A stretch of DNA of 64,000 nt from Phialocephala subalpina. Its lineage: Eukaryota > Ascomycota > Leotiomycetes > Helotiales > Mollisiaceae. Each line of letters opens with the position of its first letter. Position 1 is the stretch's first letter. Where the stretch lies: positions 711,981-775,980 of the forward strand of contig FJOG01000012.1 in NCBI GenBank assembly GCA_900073065.1, read 5' to 3'. The notes beneath the pieces are model-generated. The model saw only the letters and a list, made by a program, of their open reading frames with translations. It had not been told where the DNA came from and searched no databases. A program made the position numbers and the translations under genes. Positions 12,290-23,119 of the stretch are shown piece by piece.

Positions 12290-12831
12290 TCACTACTTTT
12301 TTGTTTGTTTATAGAATTCTTTAAGATTTGAATTATATATTAATGAATGGTAGTTAATCCTCTTACTTTAATTACATCCTCCAATTTACAAGTCAATCTC
12401 TCAGTATAATACCGAAAATCACGTGGGTCCACTTGATCCCAAAGCCTCTGAATCTCCCTCATTAACTCTTCCTTAGAAGTTGGCACAAAGGGCAACTTCT
12501 TCAATTCTTCTTTCATCTACCTCCAGACCTTTTCAATAACGTTCAAATAGGGTGAAGAAGGGGGCCAATCAAAGCCTCGAATATAGTGCTAAAGCTTAGC
12601 AAGTCTCGCATGCCCTTTATAGACCTTTGCCCCATCTTCTATGAAGATATACTCCGTTCTAAGCTCGTCAAATAGAGGGAAAACAATTGGTTGAAGTACT
12701 TAATCACGGTACGCCCGTGAATTGACTCTTTTAACCTCTTCCTCCTTCTCTAAGAAGACTAATAGAGACTTGTAATCCTAGTCAATTGCTCCCCAAATCA
12801 TTATTAACACACTCCTAGACCGATAAGTTGA
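12290..12831 (-). mobile_element. Decayed Tc1/mariner-type transposase, RIP-like, cut by gap
   Basis: Read on the minus strand, the sequence gives recognisable DDE transposase pieces: FIEDGAKVYKGHARLAKL, then FDWPPSSPYLNVIEKVW, then MKEELKKLPFVPTSKEEL. The usual SPDLNPIE block has Asp and Pro replaced, with the Glu retained. In-frame stops sit where Gln (CAG/CAA) is expected in at least three places, plus one at a TGG position, consistent with C-to-T change at CpA as in repeat-induced point mutation. The N-terminal part lies in the adjoining run of Ns. Terminal inverted repeats could not be confirmed. Confidence 0.8.
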
Positions 12832-13618
12832 NNNNNNNNNNNNNNNNNNNNNNNNNNNNNNNNNNNNNNNNNNNNNNNNNNNNNNNNNNNNNNNNNNNNN
12901 NNNNNNNNNNNNNNNNNNNNNNNNNNNNNNNNNNNNNNNNNNNNNNNNNNNNNNNNNNNNNNNNNNNNNNNNNNNNNNNNNNNNNNNNNNNNNNNNNNNN
13001 NNNNNNNNNNNNNNNNNNNNNNNNNNNNNNNNNNNNNNNNNNNNNNNNNNNNNNNNNNNNNNNNNNNNNNNNNNNNNNNNNNNNNNNNNNNNNNNNNNNN
13101 NNNNNNNNNNNNNNNNNNNNNNNNNNNNNNNNNNNNNNNNNNNNNNNNNNNNNNNNNNNNNNNNNNNNNNNNNNNNNNNNNNNNNNNNNNNNNNNNNNNN
13201 NNNNNNNNNNNNNNNNNNNNNNNNNNNNNNNNNNNNNNNNNNNNNNNNNNNNNNNNNNNNNNNNNNNNNNNNNNNNNNNNNNNNNNNNNNNNNNNNNNNN
13301 NNNNNNNNNNNNNNNNNNNNNNNNNNNNNNNNNNNNNNNNNNNNNNNNNNNNNNNNNNNNNNNNNNNNNNNNNNNNNNNNNNNNNNNNNNNNNNNNNNNN
13401 NNNNNNNNNNNNNNNNNNNNNNNNNNNNNNNNNNNNNNNNNNNNNNNNNNNNNNNNNNNNNNNNNNNNNNNNNNNNNNNNNNNNNNNNNNNNNNNNNNNN
13501 NNNNNNNNNNNNNNNNNNNNNNNNNNNNNNNNNNNNNNNNNNNNNNNNNNNNNNNNNNNNNNNNNNNNNNNNNNNNNNNNNNNNNNNNNNNNNNNNNNNN
13601 NNNNNNNNNNNNNNNNNN
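12832..13618. other. Assembly gap (Ns)
   Basis: 787 consecutive N bases. The gap begins inside the transposase remnant, so the missing sequence probably contains the rest of a repeated element. Any open frame across this run is an artefact. Confidence 0.99.
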
Positions 13619-13830
13619 ATATGTGTCTATCGATCTATAATGAACATGAGCATTGAGCCAACGCTTGAGCCATGCGAAGAAGAGAAATCTCGCTGAGACT
13701 TTTACTTGACGAAAACCACCAATTTTATATCCTTCCTTTTCTCTGCATCTTTGCGCCTCGAAACCTCATCGCAATATCCTCCTCTGGCATCCCCAATTCT
13801 CACCCTTCTCAATCCACATAGTTGTCCCAC

Positions 13831-15695
13831 TCATTCCTCATGATCCGCAATATTCCCTTCTGCCTTCTTGGGTAGCCACCTGACGCCAATTGAGCCCGGA
13901 AGTGCGACCAGAATCAACACCACCCAAACCAAATACCCGTTGATAAACTGAGATCTGGCTCCCGTAGCGAAGAGACTGGCGAAGAGTGCTGGGCCTACAG
14001 TACGAATCCCAGAGACGAGGGTGAGAGCAAGTCCGTTCAGCGTTCCGAGTGTTTGGTGGTTGGGTGCTATGTCGTTGAGGGCGAGCTGAACACAGGCTGT
14101 TGGAGACAAAGTTAGCTTGTGACTACGCATAGCAAAGAGAGGAATAAGAGAAAGGTAGAAAGAGAAGAACAAGCCAAGAAAGAACCCACTGAACGCCATA
14201 GACACACCGCTTCCACCAATCTGAAGCGTCGGGCCCACAATCCAGAACACTGTTCTCCAAGGTCCTCCCCACCTGAGAAACAGGTTACACATCGGGGCAG
14301 CCACGAAGAAGATCGGCCACAAGATATAGCATACTCGGAGGATGGCACCGGTTCCGAACTTCTTTTGAAGGATAGGAAAAGCGACGAGCAGCCATAGGCC
14401 TTGCGAGATACCGATTCCACCGAGGAACATGGAGATTTGGATGGGAGTGAAGCCGTAACCTCCCTTTTCCGGTGAAGTGAACCAGAATACGGGACATACT
14501 GGAGGAATGAGTATTAGCATGTGTCATGTGATCAGATAGTTGATGGAGAAGCAAACCGGCAGTGTATGCAAGACCGAGGAGCATTACGTGGCCATAGAGC
14601 GCGAGTACAATGCCGACGCCTGGGGCTTTGAGCAGTTCCATCGTTGTCATTGGGGCAGGGGGAGGGGTTGTGCCATCGCCTCTTGGCTTTCGGTCGAGGG
14701 TCTAAGGTATCGTCAGCTTGCATCAAGGGAAAGTATGCATGTGAAGGGCAGACCTCCTTGATGAACAGAGCACAAGCGATAGCGGCACTTGCACCGATGA
14801 CGCCAGTGCAGAATGTTGATAGTGAGTATGGGTAGTCATGGAAGAAGGCAATTTTCTTAAAGAAGCCACCGATTTGTTCTGCTGGATCTGCAAGTCCACC
14901 GCCTGTATCCTGTCAGAAGCTGGTTGTAGCCCGGGCTGTTGCAATAAACCTACCAATCAAAGGCCCAGCGAAGATCCCAACGTTTCCGGCAAATGCAAAG
15001 AAGCTGAACGCGCGAGCTTGGGTCTTCGGTGTGCTGTTCTCAGACAACATTGTCCGGACAGTCCTAGAGAAGGCACGTGATCAGCTTTTGTCAATACCTA
15101 CCGGTGCTTCACATCGATGCTTACAGGACTGTCCCAGCAAACAAACCAGCACCACATCTGAATAGTATCATCTGCCATACTTTCTTGCTCAGTCCGAAGA
15201 CAGCTGTCGCGACTGAGACTCCGGCGAGTGAGAAGACGAGCACGGGCTTTCTCCCAATTCGGTCAGCAGCTCGTCCCCATGAGATCATGAGTAGCATCTG
15301 AGTGACCGAGAAAAGTGACTCCTGTGAGAAAATAAGCACGGAAGGTTCGGAATGTTGATGGGAGAATAAACAATTAAGCCACTATAGAATCCCACATCCT
15401 CTTCATCCGTCCCAGTTTCGAAGATCATCTTGTTGATGAACGGAAAGATTCCAAAGAACGCGATGGGTTCTATCATCCGGGCATAACAGAGCAAAAATAT
15501 TTGTAGCTTCGGCAGCGGTTTGTCTTCCTCATGACGATGAGGTTTGGGACCCTCGTCGTCTTCGTTGGCTTTACTTTGTTCGATGATCTCGCCTTCATTC
15601 ATGTACGCAGGAGGTTCGTCCGCTGTTGAGCCAAGGAGAGGTGTATTCTCTGTTAAAATTAAACCATTGCTCACCTTCATTAGTGATCCCGCCAT
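13831..15695 (-). CDS. MFS transporter, DHA1/ZIF-like
   Basis: Six exons: 15695-15372, 15321-15125, 15063-14954, 14902-14754, 14701-14557 and 14498-13831 (1593 nt, 530 aa). A hydrophilic N-terminus (MAGSLMKVSNG...) precedes LPKLQIFLLCYARMIEP, start of helix 1. The loop 2/3 MFS signature is WGRAADRIGRKPVLV. A later stretch LALNDIAPNHQTLGTLNG, with GLALTLVSGIRTVGPAL, is characteristic of the Ycr023c/zinc-induced-facilitator branch of the DHA1 family. About 12 transmembrane segments are visible. The likely role is proton-coupled efflux of a small molecule across the plasma or vacuolar membrane; the substrate cannot be read from sequence. A possible extra 30-bp in-frame intron near 14097-14126 is too short and was not used. 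Confidence 0.87.
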
Positions 15696-16256
15696 GATGG
15701 TGGAAGATGAGGGTTCGTCGATGGTGGCTAATCAATAGTTTTTGTGAAGTTCCTCTCTGATTCAACTTCTCAAGATAGGATATCTTTTCGAGGAATCATG
15801 AAAGCTTTGAAATCACCTATAGCTTCGCCGTAGAGCTATGCCCGTATAAAGCTGAAGGAAGTGGTGATTTGTAGAAGTGGGAGGACGAGATGCCGGTAGA
15901 TTTATTATCTTGAGGTTGGTCGTCGTTACGTCGTATGCGTCAGCCAATCGGATGCGTCAATTGAGACTCATTAAATGGGGGATGGCCTCGCGTCTGTTGG
16001 CGCCTGCGGCGAGAAGATGAGGAAGGTGGTGCAAGAAAAGGAACAAATTGTTCTATCTATGAGGGATACAATCGAACTCATCATAATAGGCTTATCGTTC
16101 AAACACAGAGAATAATGTACGATAGATCGGGCGGACAGAGTAGAGTCACGTGCTAGTCCCCTTTTGCGTTCCAAGCCGACATACCTTTCTCCTGGTATAC
16201 AGAGAACATCCATGATCTTGCAGATCAATAGCCTATTCGAATCTTCTCACATCATT
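15696..16256. other. Intergenic, upstream of the MFS gene
   Basis: About 560 bp containing the MFS promoter. No convincing coding or RNA feature. A minus-strand frame at 15971-16228 lacks support. Confidence 0.5.
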
Positions 16257-16758
16257 CTATCCGTCTTCCATCTTTAGGAACTCCTCCAATCTAGACAAAC
16301 GAGATCCCACTTCCCAAATTTCCAATCCCAAAAACCGCATCCCCGTCCAGCTCACTCCCAATGCCCTTGCCACGCCCGGCAGATACCCGAGCACATCACC
16401 CATCTCCAACGTCTTTATACGGATGCGCATACAAATACACCGTCCTAGGGATCGCTTGCCCGACAACCATAAAAAGTGAAAGACGCACGTGACTCGCATG
16501 CAATCCATCGCTCTCTTTCGTCAACAGTGGCCTTGTCATCTTGACATCTGGGACAACACGGAACCCGCCTTCAGGACCAAAGTAGCCGGGAGGTGCGGTG
16601 TGGCAAGCGGTGATCTCGGCGGCGATGCGTTGCTGTGTTGTGATTGCCTTGACGGCTGGCCTTGAATTGCTCACCTGCTGCGTTTGAGGCTCCGCGGCGT
16701 TGTTGCTGATGCTTTTCGCAAGGAAGGTTTCACGTGTCTTGCTGACTACTATGGGCAT
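16257..16758 (-). pseudogene. Small uncharacterised protein, frameshifted
   Basis: Two minus-strand frames read as one protein. The first starts at 16758 (MPIVVSKTRETFLAKSI) and runs through GYFGPEGGFRVVPDVK and SHVRLSLFMVVGQAIPRTVY to HPYKDVGD near 16396. The second continues VLGYLPGVARALGVSWTGM and ends LEEFLKMEDG at 16257. The junction (about 16395-16410) is a change of frame with GAT-GGGT-GAT-like duplicated bases and no room for an intron, so a small insertion is likely. I do not recognise the family. The 5' end faces the peptidase gene at 16862, 103 bp away, so the two may share a promoter. Confidence 0.4.
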
Positions 16759-16861
16759 CTACCCCACTTTTAAGCCACACTATGTAGGTACATTTATAGA
16801 GAGCCGATTAAAGCTTTACTTTCCCGCATGCAGATTCAAATTGAATTCTCAGATCGCAGAA

Positions 16862-19193
16862 ATGTACAAACTTGCGGACCAGCTCCAACCATCGATCAGC
16901 GAGAAATCGTGGCCACGATCACGAGTTAGAAAAGCCACCTGCCTAACGGTCGTCTTGATCGTATCACTTGGGTTTTACCATAGAGACTCATGGATTTCTA
17001 GCAATATCAATATCGGCGTCGTTAACCTACCAGGTGCCCTCTCGATCTCGAAAATATCACCATATGGCCGTTTCCCTGTCCCTGGCGATCCGTTCCGTTT
17101 CATACCGTGTACCTCTACGAGTTTGCCACCGACACTCGAAGATACTGATCCGGAGATATCATGGGCGAAGCTCTTCGATCCAAATCCCTCGCATTGGAGT
17201 TGGGGCAAATCCAAGTCGAACAAGACAGAGAAGCATAGCGCGGATCCTTATGCAGACCGGGGCATTTTCCTCTGCGGGTACATCGACGTGCCATTGGATT
17301 ATACCAATAGATCAGACAGTCGCATTGCGAGACTCGCCGTGACCAAACTGCAAGTCTCCGGCTTGGCACGTACTGGTTCATGCTCTGCCGCGGGTAAGAA
17401 AAGCGAGCGGACCATTGTTATCGAGCCCGGTGGACCTGGGGGCAGCGGGACTTCGTATGCATGGCGCGCGGCTGAGGAAGTGACAGAGCGGCTCAGCGAG
17501 GGTCAACTTGATGTCTTGGGGTGGGACCCTCGTGGTGTTAACGTCTCGTTGCCTGCTATCTCATGTTTCCCCTACGATGCAGACCGCGATCGATGGTCAC
17601 TATTGCGGGGGCAAGCCCGGGAAGTCTCCCTATCACCTAGGGCCCAGCTCGAGTTCCTCGATGCCTTTTACGAGGCTACTTTCCGAGCTTGTTGGGAGCT
17701 TCAAGGTGATTTGTCTCGCTTCGTAAGTACAGCCTTTGTGGCACGGGATTTGGAGGAGATTAGAAAGACTCTTGGCGAGGATGATCTGACGGGCTATCTC
17801 GTCAGCTATGGTACTGGAATCGGCCAGACCTATGCCAACATGTTCCCCGGTAGTGTGGGACGCATGATCCTCGATGGGACTGAATATGTTCGTGACCATC
17901 GGTTGGTTGGAGGGTTTGGATGGACCGCGCTCGATAACGGCACTGATGCATGGCATGATGGCTTCCTCGGCGAATGTCTCAATGCTGGCCCTGAATACTG
18001 TCCGCTTGCGAAGCCGAGGCAGGGCGAGAATGTCACCATTACGGAGTTGGAATACAGACTCGGGACTCTCCTTCAAGCACTCATCGAGCGCCCTATTCCA
18101 GGTTATCACGAGTCCAGTGGCCCTTCGCTCGTCACGTATTCTCAGCTCGTAGATTCTCTTTATTCGGCCATGTAAGTGTTATGCGATCCTCCGATGCAAT
18201 GCTTCCCGGGTCTCAATTGCTTTCTCGTCATACACTCCATGTACTCCTGACACCTGCCAGCGCCATGTTGTTAGTCCCAAAACACCATTGACGGAAAACT
18301 ATTGACTCCTTAATTTTTAGGTACAACGCCAAAACATGGCCAGCTCTTGCGCAGATGTTATACGAGTTGGAGAGTGGTAACTCGACTCTTGCGATAGCAT
18401 TCCTTGACGAATGGAACTACGATCCAACATTGCCATGTACAACCACTCGGAAAAAGCCATCTGGTTCAGACGAGCTAGGACTCATGGTTATTTGCTCTGA
18501 TTCCTATGATGCGCCTCAGCCCGATGGTGGTCTCGACTGGTGGGACGGCCGTAAGCACCTCCCCTCCCCCCACCTTTTCAAATTATTCTCATAACCTCAA
18601 GATATTCCCTCTTCCTCTCATACACTCTTACTATAGCCATTTCTGGCATTGTCTTACCCCATCTCTAGAAACATGCTCTGAAAAATAATTGCTAACTCTC
18701 CCGGCGTGTAGTGTGGGCCAACATGACAGCACGATCTTGGATTGCCGGCAACAGTCGCTTTCTCAACGTCTTCCCCTGCCGGCACTTCTCAGACTACTGG
18801 CCTAAGCCGGCTGAAGTCTACAGAGGTGATCTGAACCATACCTTGAAGAACCCGATCCTGCTCATTGCCGAAACGTACGACCCCGCCACACCGTTGCGGA
18901 ACGGCCGGAGACTGCTCAATGAGATGGGCAGGAACGCGAGGCTGATTGCGCATCATGGATATGGGCATTCATCTAGAGACGCATCAGACTGCACCGACTT
19001 GATTGCTCGAAATTTCATTTTGCACGGGTCACTGCCCGAGGAGGCCGAAACAGCTTGTTACGCGAATGAGAAGCCCTACCTCTATGGAGTGAAAGGAAAG
19101 AGTGGGTTGGCAACCATTCCTGTGTCTGAGCAGAATTGGGATCCTATTGCGGATTGGCGGGAACATATGGAGGAGATGGCGCTGTGGCGCTAG
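16862..19193 (+). CDS. Alpha/beta-hydrolase peptidase, S33 / TAP-like
   Basis: Three exons: 16862-18171, 18321-18550 and 18712-19193 (2022 nt, 673 aa). The upstream frame is open to 16700, but the ATG at 16862 was chosen because the more 5' ATGs collide with the divergent gene. After a basic N-terminus a hydrophobic segment (LTVVLIVSLGF) acts as signal anchor. The catalytic domain shows the oxyanion region EPGGPGGSG, LDVLGWDPRGVN and the nucleophile in LVSYGTGIG. The C-terminal TAP-like domain supplies the Asp (ETYDPATPL) and His (HHGYGHSSRDASDC). Fungal relatives are annotated as tripeptidyl/prolyl aminopeptidase-like hydrolases acting in the secretory pathway or outside the cell. Introns are 149 and 161 bp, longer than elsewhere in the window. 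Confidence 0.87.
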
Positions 19194-19762
19194 TGGGGTA
19201 AAATCGATACTCATGCTTTACTACAACACCTCGCCAATATATAGATGCTCAAAGCGTATATGATATCTTCCATTGAGACGCTGGTAGTTTGAGTTTCAGT
19301 ACTCCCCATTCTAGATCTTGGATGCGGCTAACGAGTAATCAAAATAACTATGTGGGATTAAACGAGAATAAATCTGGATTTCGTAACAATTTTGCAAGGA
19401 CTATTCTAAACGCAAGGAGATAAACTACTTCCTGTTCATGAGAAATAGGAGGCTCAAAATTAGCATGCGTGTGGTACCCCGAGGAAATCTGAAAATTTGC
19501 CCTGAAGAGGATGCTATTATGTGACCCGCTTTGATGACTGAGTACGGTAATAGCCCGACTTTGAGGACTTGAATAGAACGACCAGAGAAGGATTGCACCA
19601 ATTGGATCTCGTGCTAATTTGGGTTCTTATTCGCGGAATAAAAACGCAAACGCAGCTAGTGTACCAACTTTTGATATGGGCTGATGACCTCTTGTTCTCC
19701 AAGTCCAAGAATGCAACATCCCTTCATTTTCCAACTCACTCACTCGAGGCATTATCCCAAGT
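19194..19762. other. Intergenic, upstream of the tandem pair
   Basis: About 570 bp, AT-rich, no supported gene. Overlapping frames on both strands near 19517-19760 have no domain features. Confidence 0.5.
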
Positions 19763-20812
19763 ATGGAAGCACCAAGGACTACCATTCTCGAGTTCGATGA
19801 ATTCACATACTTCGATGAGGAAGAGGATCCCCTTGGAGTTGGCAAGGACTGGCTATCGGCCTTGATGTCATACCTGGAAAAGCAGTACCAGATCAATATC
19901 ACCTCTGTAGGAGAAATAATGCCATATCTGGATATCTGGTGCGACAAGCTACCGCCCGCTTCTGAGAGACCTTTCATGATTGCAGGTGCAGTTGTCGCGT
20001 AGATTGCGTTTGATGAAGACAGACAGCCACTCGTCACACTCCCTAGAGTCACCTTCTCTGTCTGCAACATTTCATAGGCCCGATACTGACTTCAAATACA
20101 GGATGTGTATCTCGGAGACAGAGTCCTCGACTGGAACACGCCGTACATAGAGCTCGATGAAGCCTTGCTGCAAGATCTGAAACTGTATCAAATTCCTAAA
20201 TCTGAAACTCTTTCAGTCATTTTAAATAACTGTTTTCCAGATGCTCTAGCCATCTCGTTCATAGCCAGCAAACTCATCGTGGAATTCCCAGGAACAACAA
20301 GAGAACAATACATACAGTGCCTAAAATCCCTGCCGGCGCCGCAAGGGATTTATGACACAGCTGTAGACCTCACATACAATAATTGCCCACTCCATGGTCC
20401 GGATTGCAAGAAGCCACTTAGCCTCAACCACGTCGTAGATCTGAGTGGTTCTGCAACCGGTCAATTAATCAGCGATGATTTGAAGAAAGTCAATGAGATG
20501 CTTTGGACGGGTAGCTCTGAAATCGCTTGGAGTGAAAGGAGAGTCTAGAGGGCTGACAGGAGCGGTAAGGAGATGGTTGTTGACTTGAAGTCGCCGCTTG
20601 CTGATGGAACATACGTTTATCGGACTCAACGCATCTACGCAAGCTCTGCACCAGAGAGTAGCAGTGAACAGATAGTTCGTGCTGAAGAAGGCGATTTCGG
20701 AGCGGTAATCAGGGTTCTGCGTGTGACTGACATTGAGATATGCCCGGTAGAGAGTGGAGAAAGGAGGCTAGGGAGGATAGAACTACCTGTCCTAACCTCA
20801 AATCTTGGCTAA
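19763..20812 (+). CDS. Unrecognised protein, tandem copy 1, with in-frame TAG codons
   Basis: The reading starts at 19763 (MEAPRTTILEFDEFTYFD), continues through KDWLSALMSYLEKQYQI and ends its first block at TAG 20000-20002. A second block begins after a CAG at 20101 (DVYLGDRVLDWNTP) and runs to TAG 20546-20548. A third block in the same frame continues to 20812 and contains RTQRIYASSAPESSSE. All three blocks align with the tandem copy at 20968-21926. An intron 19991-20101 (phase 0, weak donor GTTGTC) would remove the first TAG and give a 224-aa product ending at 20548, but then the conserved third block is left outside. The alternative is stop readthrough or decay. No domain recognised; likely soluble. 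Confidence 0.5.
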
Positions 20813-20967
20813 AGCAAGATAGTGTAATAAAATAATTACGCCATCGCAGCCTAGTGTGCCACTTCACCACCATATTTCGATCTGAGATAAAGAAAAATAT
20901 TCCCCAAAACCGAAAACACGTCCTCAATTTCAGATTCGCTCACACACACAAGCTCTCTCTCCTAGCA

Positions 20968-21926
20968 ATGACAGCCACCAAAGCCATCAACCGCGAATTC
21001 GAGGGCTTTTCATACTTCAACGCACAGCGAAATCAGCAGCGCCGGCGGCTCCAAATGGTTGGGAGCTTTGATAAATCATCTCGACGAACAGTATAACGCT
21101 GATGTCACCTCGTTAGGAGAATACCTGCCCTATCTGGTGATCTATTGCGGGGAACGCGTACCACCGCCCTCTGAATGGCCGTTCATAATCTCTAACCTAG
21201 TTACTATTTAGCTCTCGCCTGGTGAAGACGGATACTACGGCGCTGAGGGAGAGGTGAGATTTTGGCTCTCCTTTAAAATTGAAAATACTGATTTTGTATG
21301 CAGGAAGTGAATCTTAGGGATTGGATCGCCTCCATGGGCCATCCATGGTTGAAGCTAGAGCAGAATATTGTGGAAGACCTGAAGCAATACCGAGTTCCTA
21401 AGAGCAAAACTCTATCGACGATCTTGACTCAATGTTCCCCGGATGCTCTCGCAATCACTTTCATCAACCACACCATCGTCGTAGAATTCGAAACGACGAC
21501 ATATGACGAATACAGGAAAACCTTAGTCGGCAAGCCTCACAAAATTGCATGGACGGATGTTGGCCTTCGATACCACAATGGGGAATATCGCGAAGAAGAC
21601 TTTACGCAAGTACGATTCCTGGATCTGGGTGCTTCTGCGATAGATCGGCTGCATAGCGATAATTTGAGAATGGTAAATGAGTTGTTTTGGATTGATAATA
21701 CATGACGGGGCCGCAGCTTGTAGCTTGCTGTGGTAGACGAGTCTCCAGAATTGGGAACGGAGATGACGAGATGCGAGTTCAAGATATTTATGCAACTGCT
21801 GAGCCAGAGACGAATCGCGAACTGAAAATCAAGGAAGGTGAGGCGATCAGGGTTCGGCGCCAATTCATGACGAGAGCATGCGTGGAAAGACATCATACCG
21901 AGGGGACCAGCAAAGCAGAATCATAA
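20968..21926 (+). pseudogene. Unrecognised protein, tandem copy 2, disrupted
   Basis: Paralog of the gene immediately upstream. The start at 20968 gives MTATKAINREFEGFSYFN, then the frame changes near 21030-21050 to reach WLGALINHLDEQYNADVTS. The block ends at TAG 21209-21211, the same aligned position as the TAG in copy 1. After CAG at 21301-21303 the second block (EVNLRDWIASMGHPWLK) runs to TGA at 21703-21705. The third block (MRVQDIYATAEPETNRE) lies in another frame to 21926. Conserved residues often use different synonymous codons in the two copies, so both appear to have been under protein-level selection after duplication. Copy 2 needs at least one more frame correction than copy 1. Confidence 0.5.
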
Positions 21927-22287
21927 AACTTGGAATTATTGAAAAAAATTTCAAAAGGCATTTAATGAAGATCTCAACCAAGCACATGCCACGACTTGTG
22001 TGAACACTTACTCCTCATCACTCGAGTTCTACTACTAGGCAGCTCTCTCAGATATCCTCTAGGGCCCAGATTGAAGACAAACCACAATTGCCAAAACCTC
22101 CAACAGGTAGTTTCCTTCCCCAATGACTTTTGTGTCCTCCTGCTGTCTCCTCGCTCTCTGGATGATGCGATGGCAGAAACCAACGACTTGTGATTCATGT
22201 TTGTTGTACAACTGCAAATGTAGTCCCCAAAGCAAACGCCTCGTCCGAAGTCCAACTCCAGATCCCCACTACCATGTCGTTATGTCA

Positions 22288-23119
22288 TTAGTATATTCCA
22301 GGAACCAATTTGTAGGGGACCTTATTCTTGTACTCCGTCCAAGAGGCTCCATACTGTGTCACAAGTCAGCGCTGCCCCGTATCAGCACCGTAAAACAACA
22401 CTCACCCTCGACTTGCAATATTCATCCAACACCGGAATCGCCCTATTCGCAAAGTCCCACGAAAAGAACGCTGCAACAATGCCTCCCCAGATCCAACCAC
22501 CAGATGCAAGCGCGTACGAACTTCTCCAGATGGTATACGCTCCATAATTGATGTGCCTCGCAAGTCCAAAAAGCCCACCAGTATATACCTTCCCAGCATT
22601 TTTCGGATCGTCCTTGAAAGTCTTCCTCTGCGTCTCAGACACAGCCTCGATCGCCAACCCCACAAAATATGACACCGAGCTCAAAACCAACAACGTCGAA
22701 GCACCGTTGTCGCTCTCCGCCGTCAAGAACCCAGGCGTAAACGCATTCGCAGCAGTCGTCAAGCTCAAAATCGAATTCGCAGAGTTGAAAACAGTATTAA
22801 ACACCGAGATCAACACTGCGTTCGCTGGGGGCATCTCCTCTTTCGAGACATAGACTAGCCAGTATGATTGTTTGATACTGCTCCCAGCTGCCATGGCGAG
22901 AATAAGGAGGGGCTTGAGGGGTAGACCGAGGGCGACTGCGGGCGCAAAGTTCAGTGGTTGGGAGACATTGAGGAGGGAGAGGAGGGGGTCTGCGAGCCCT
23001 TTTGCGAGGATACCGTATTGGAGGAAGATGTCTGCTGTTCGGAGACCGACCATAACAGACGTTCCTAAGGGCGAGGAACTATAGCTGCCTCGCTGGACGT
23101 TGTCGTGTTTGACGGGCAT
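22288..23119 (-). CDS. DUF1295 / steroid 5-alpha-reductase-like membrane protein
   Basis: Two exons, 23119-22406 and 22353-22288 (780 nt, 259 aa). The intron (52 bp) has donor GTGAGT and acceptor CACAG. The protein has several hydrophobic helices. The C-terminal signature, split by the intron, includes FGLARHINYGAYTIWR, then FANRAIPVLDEYCKSR and finally YGASWTEYKNKVPYKL just before the stop. This C-terminal layout is that of the DUF1295 and isoprenylcysteine-methyltransferase-like membrane reductase superfamily (NADPH-binding in reductase members). A membrane enzyme, probably in the ER, acting on a lipid or sterol-like substrate is the best guess; the substrate is unknown. Confidence 0.82.

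Noticed and set aside
12828..13640. Long open frame of unknown residues
   Set aside because: It is produced entirely by the run of Ns in the assembly gap.
14097..14126. 30-bp in-frame intron in the MFS gene
   Set aside because: Far below a workable intron length; the continuous exon keeps frame and membrane topology.
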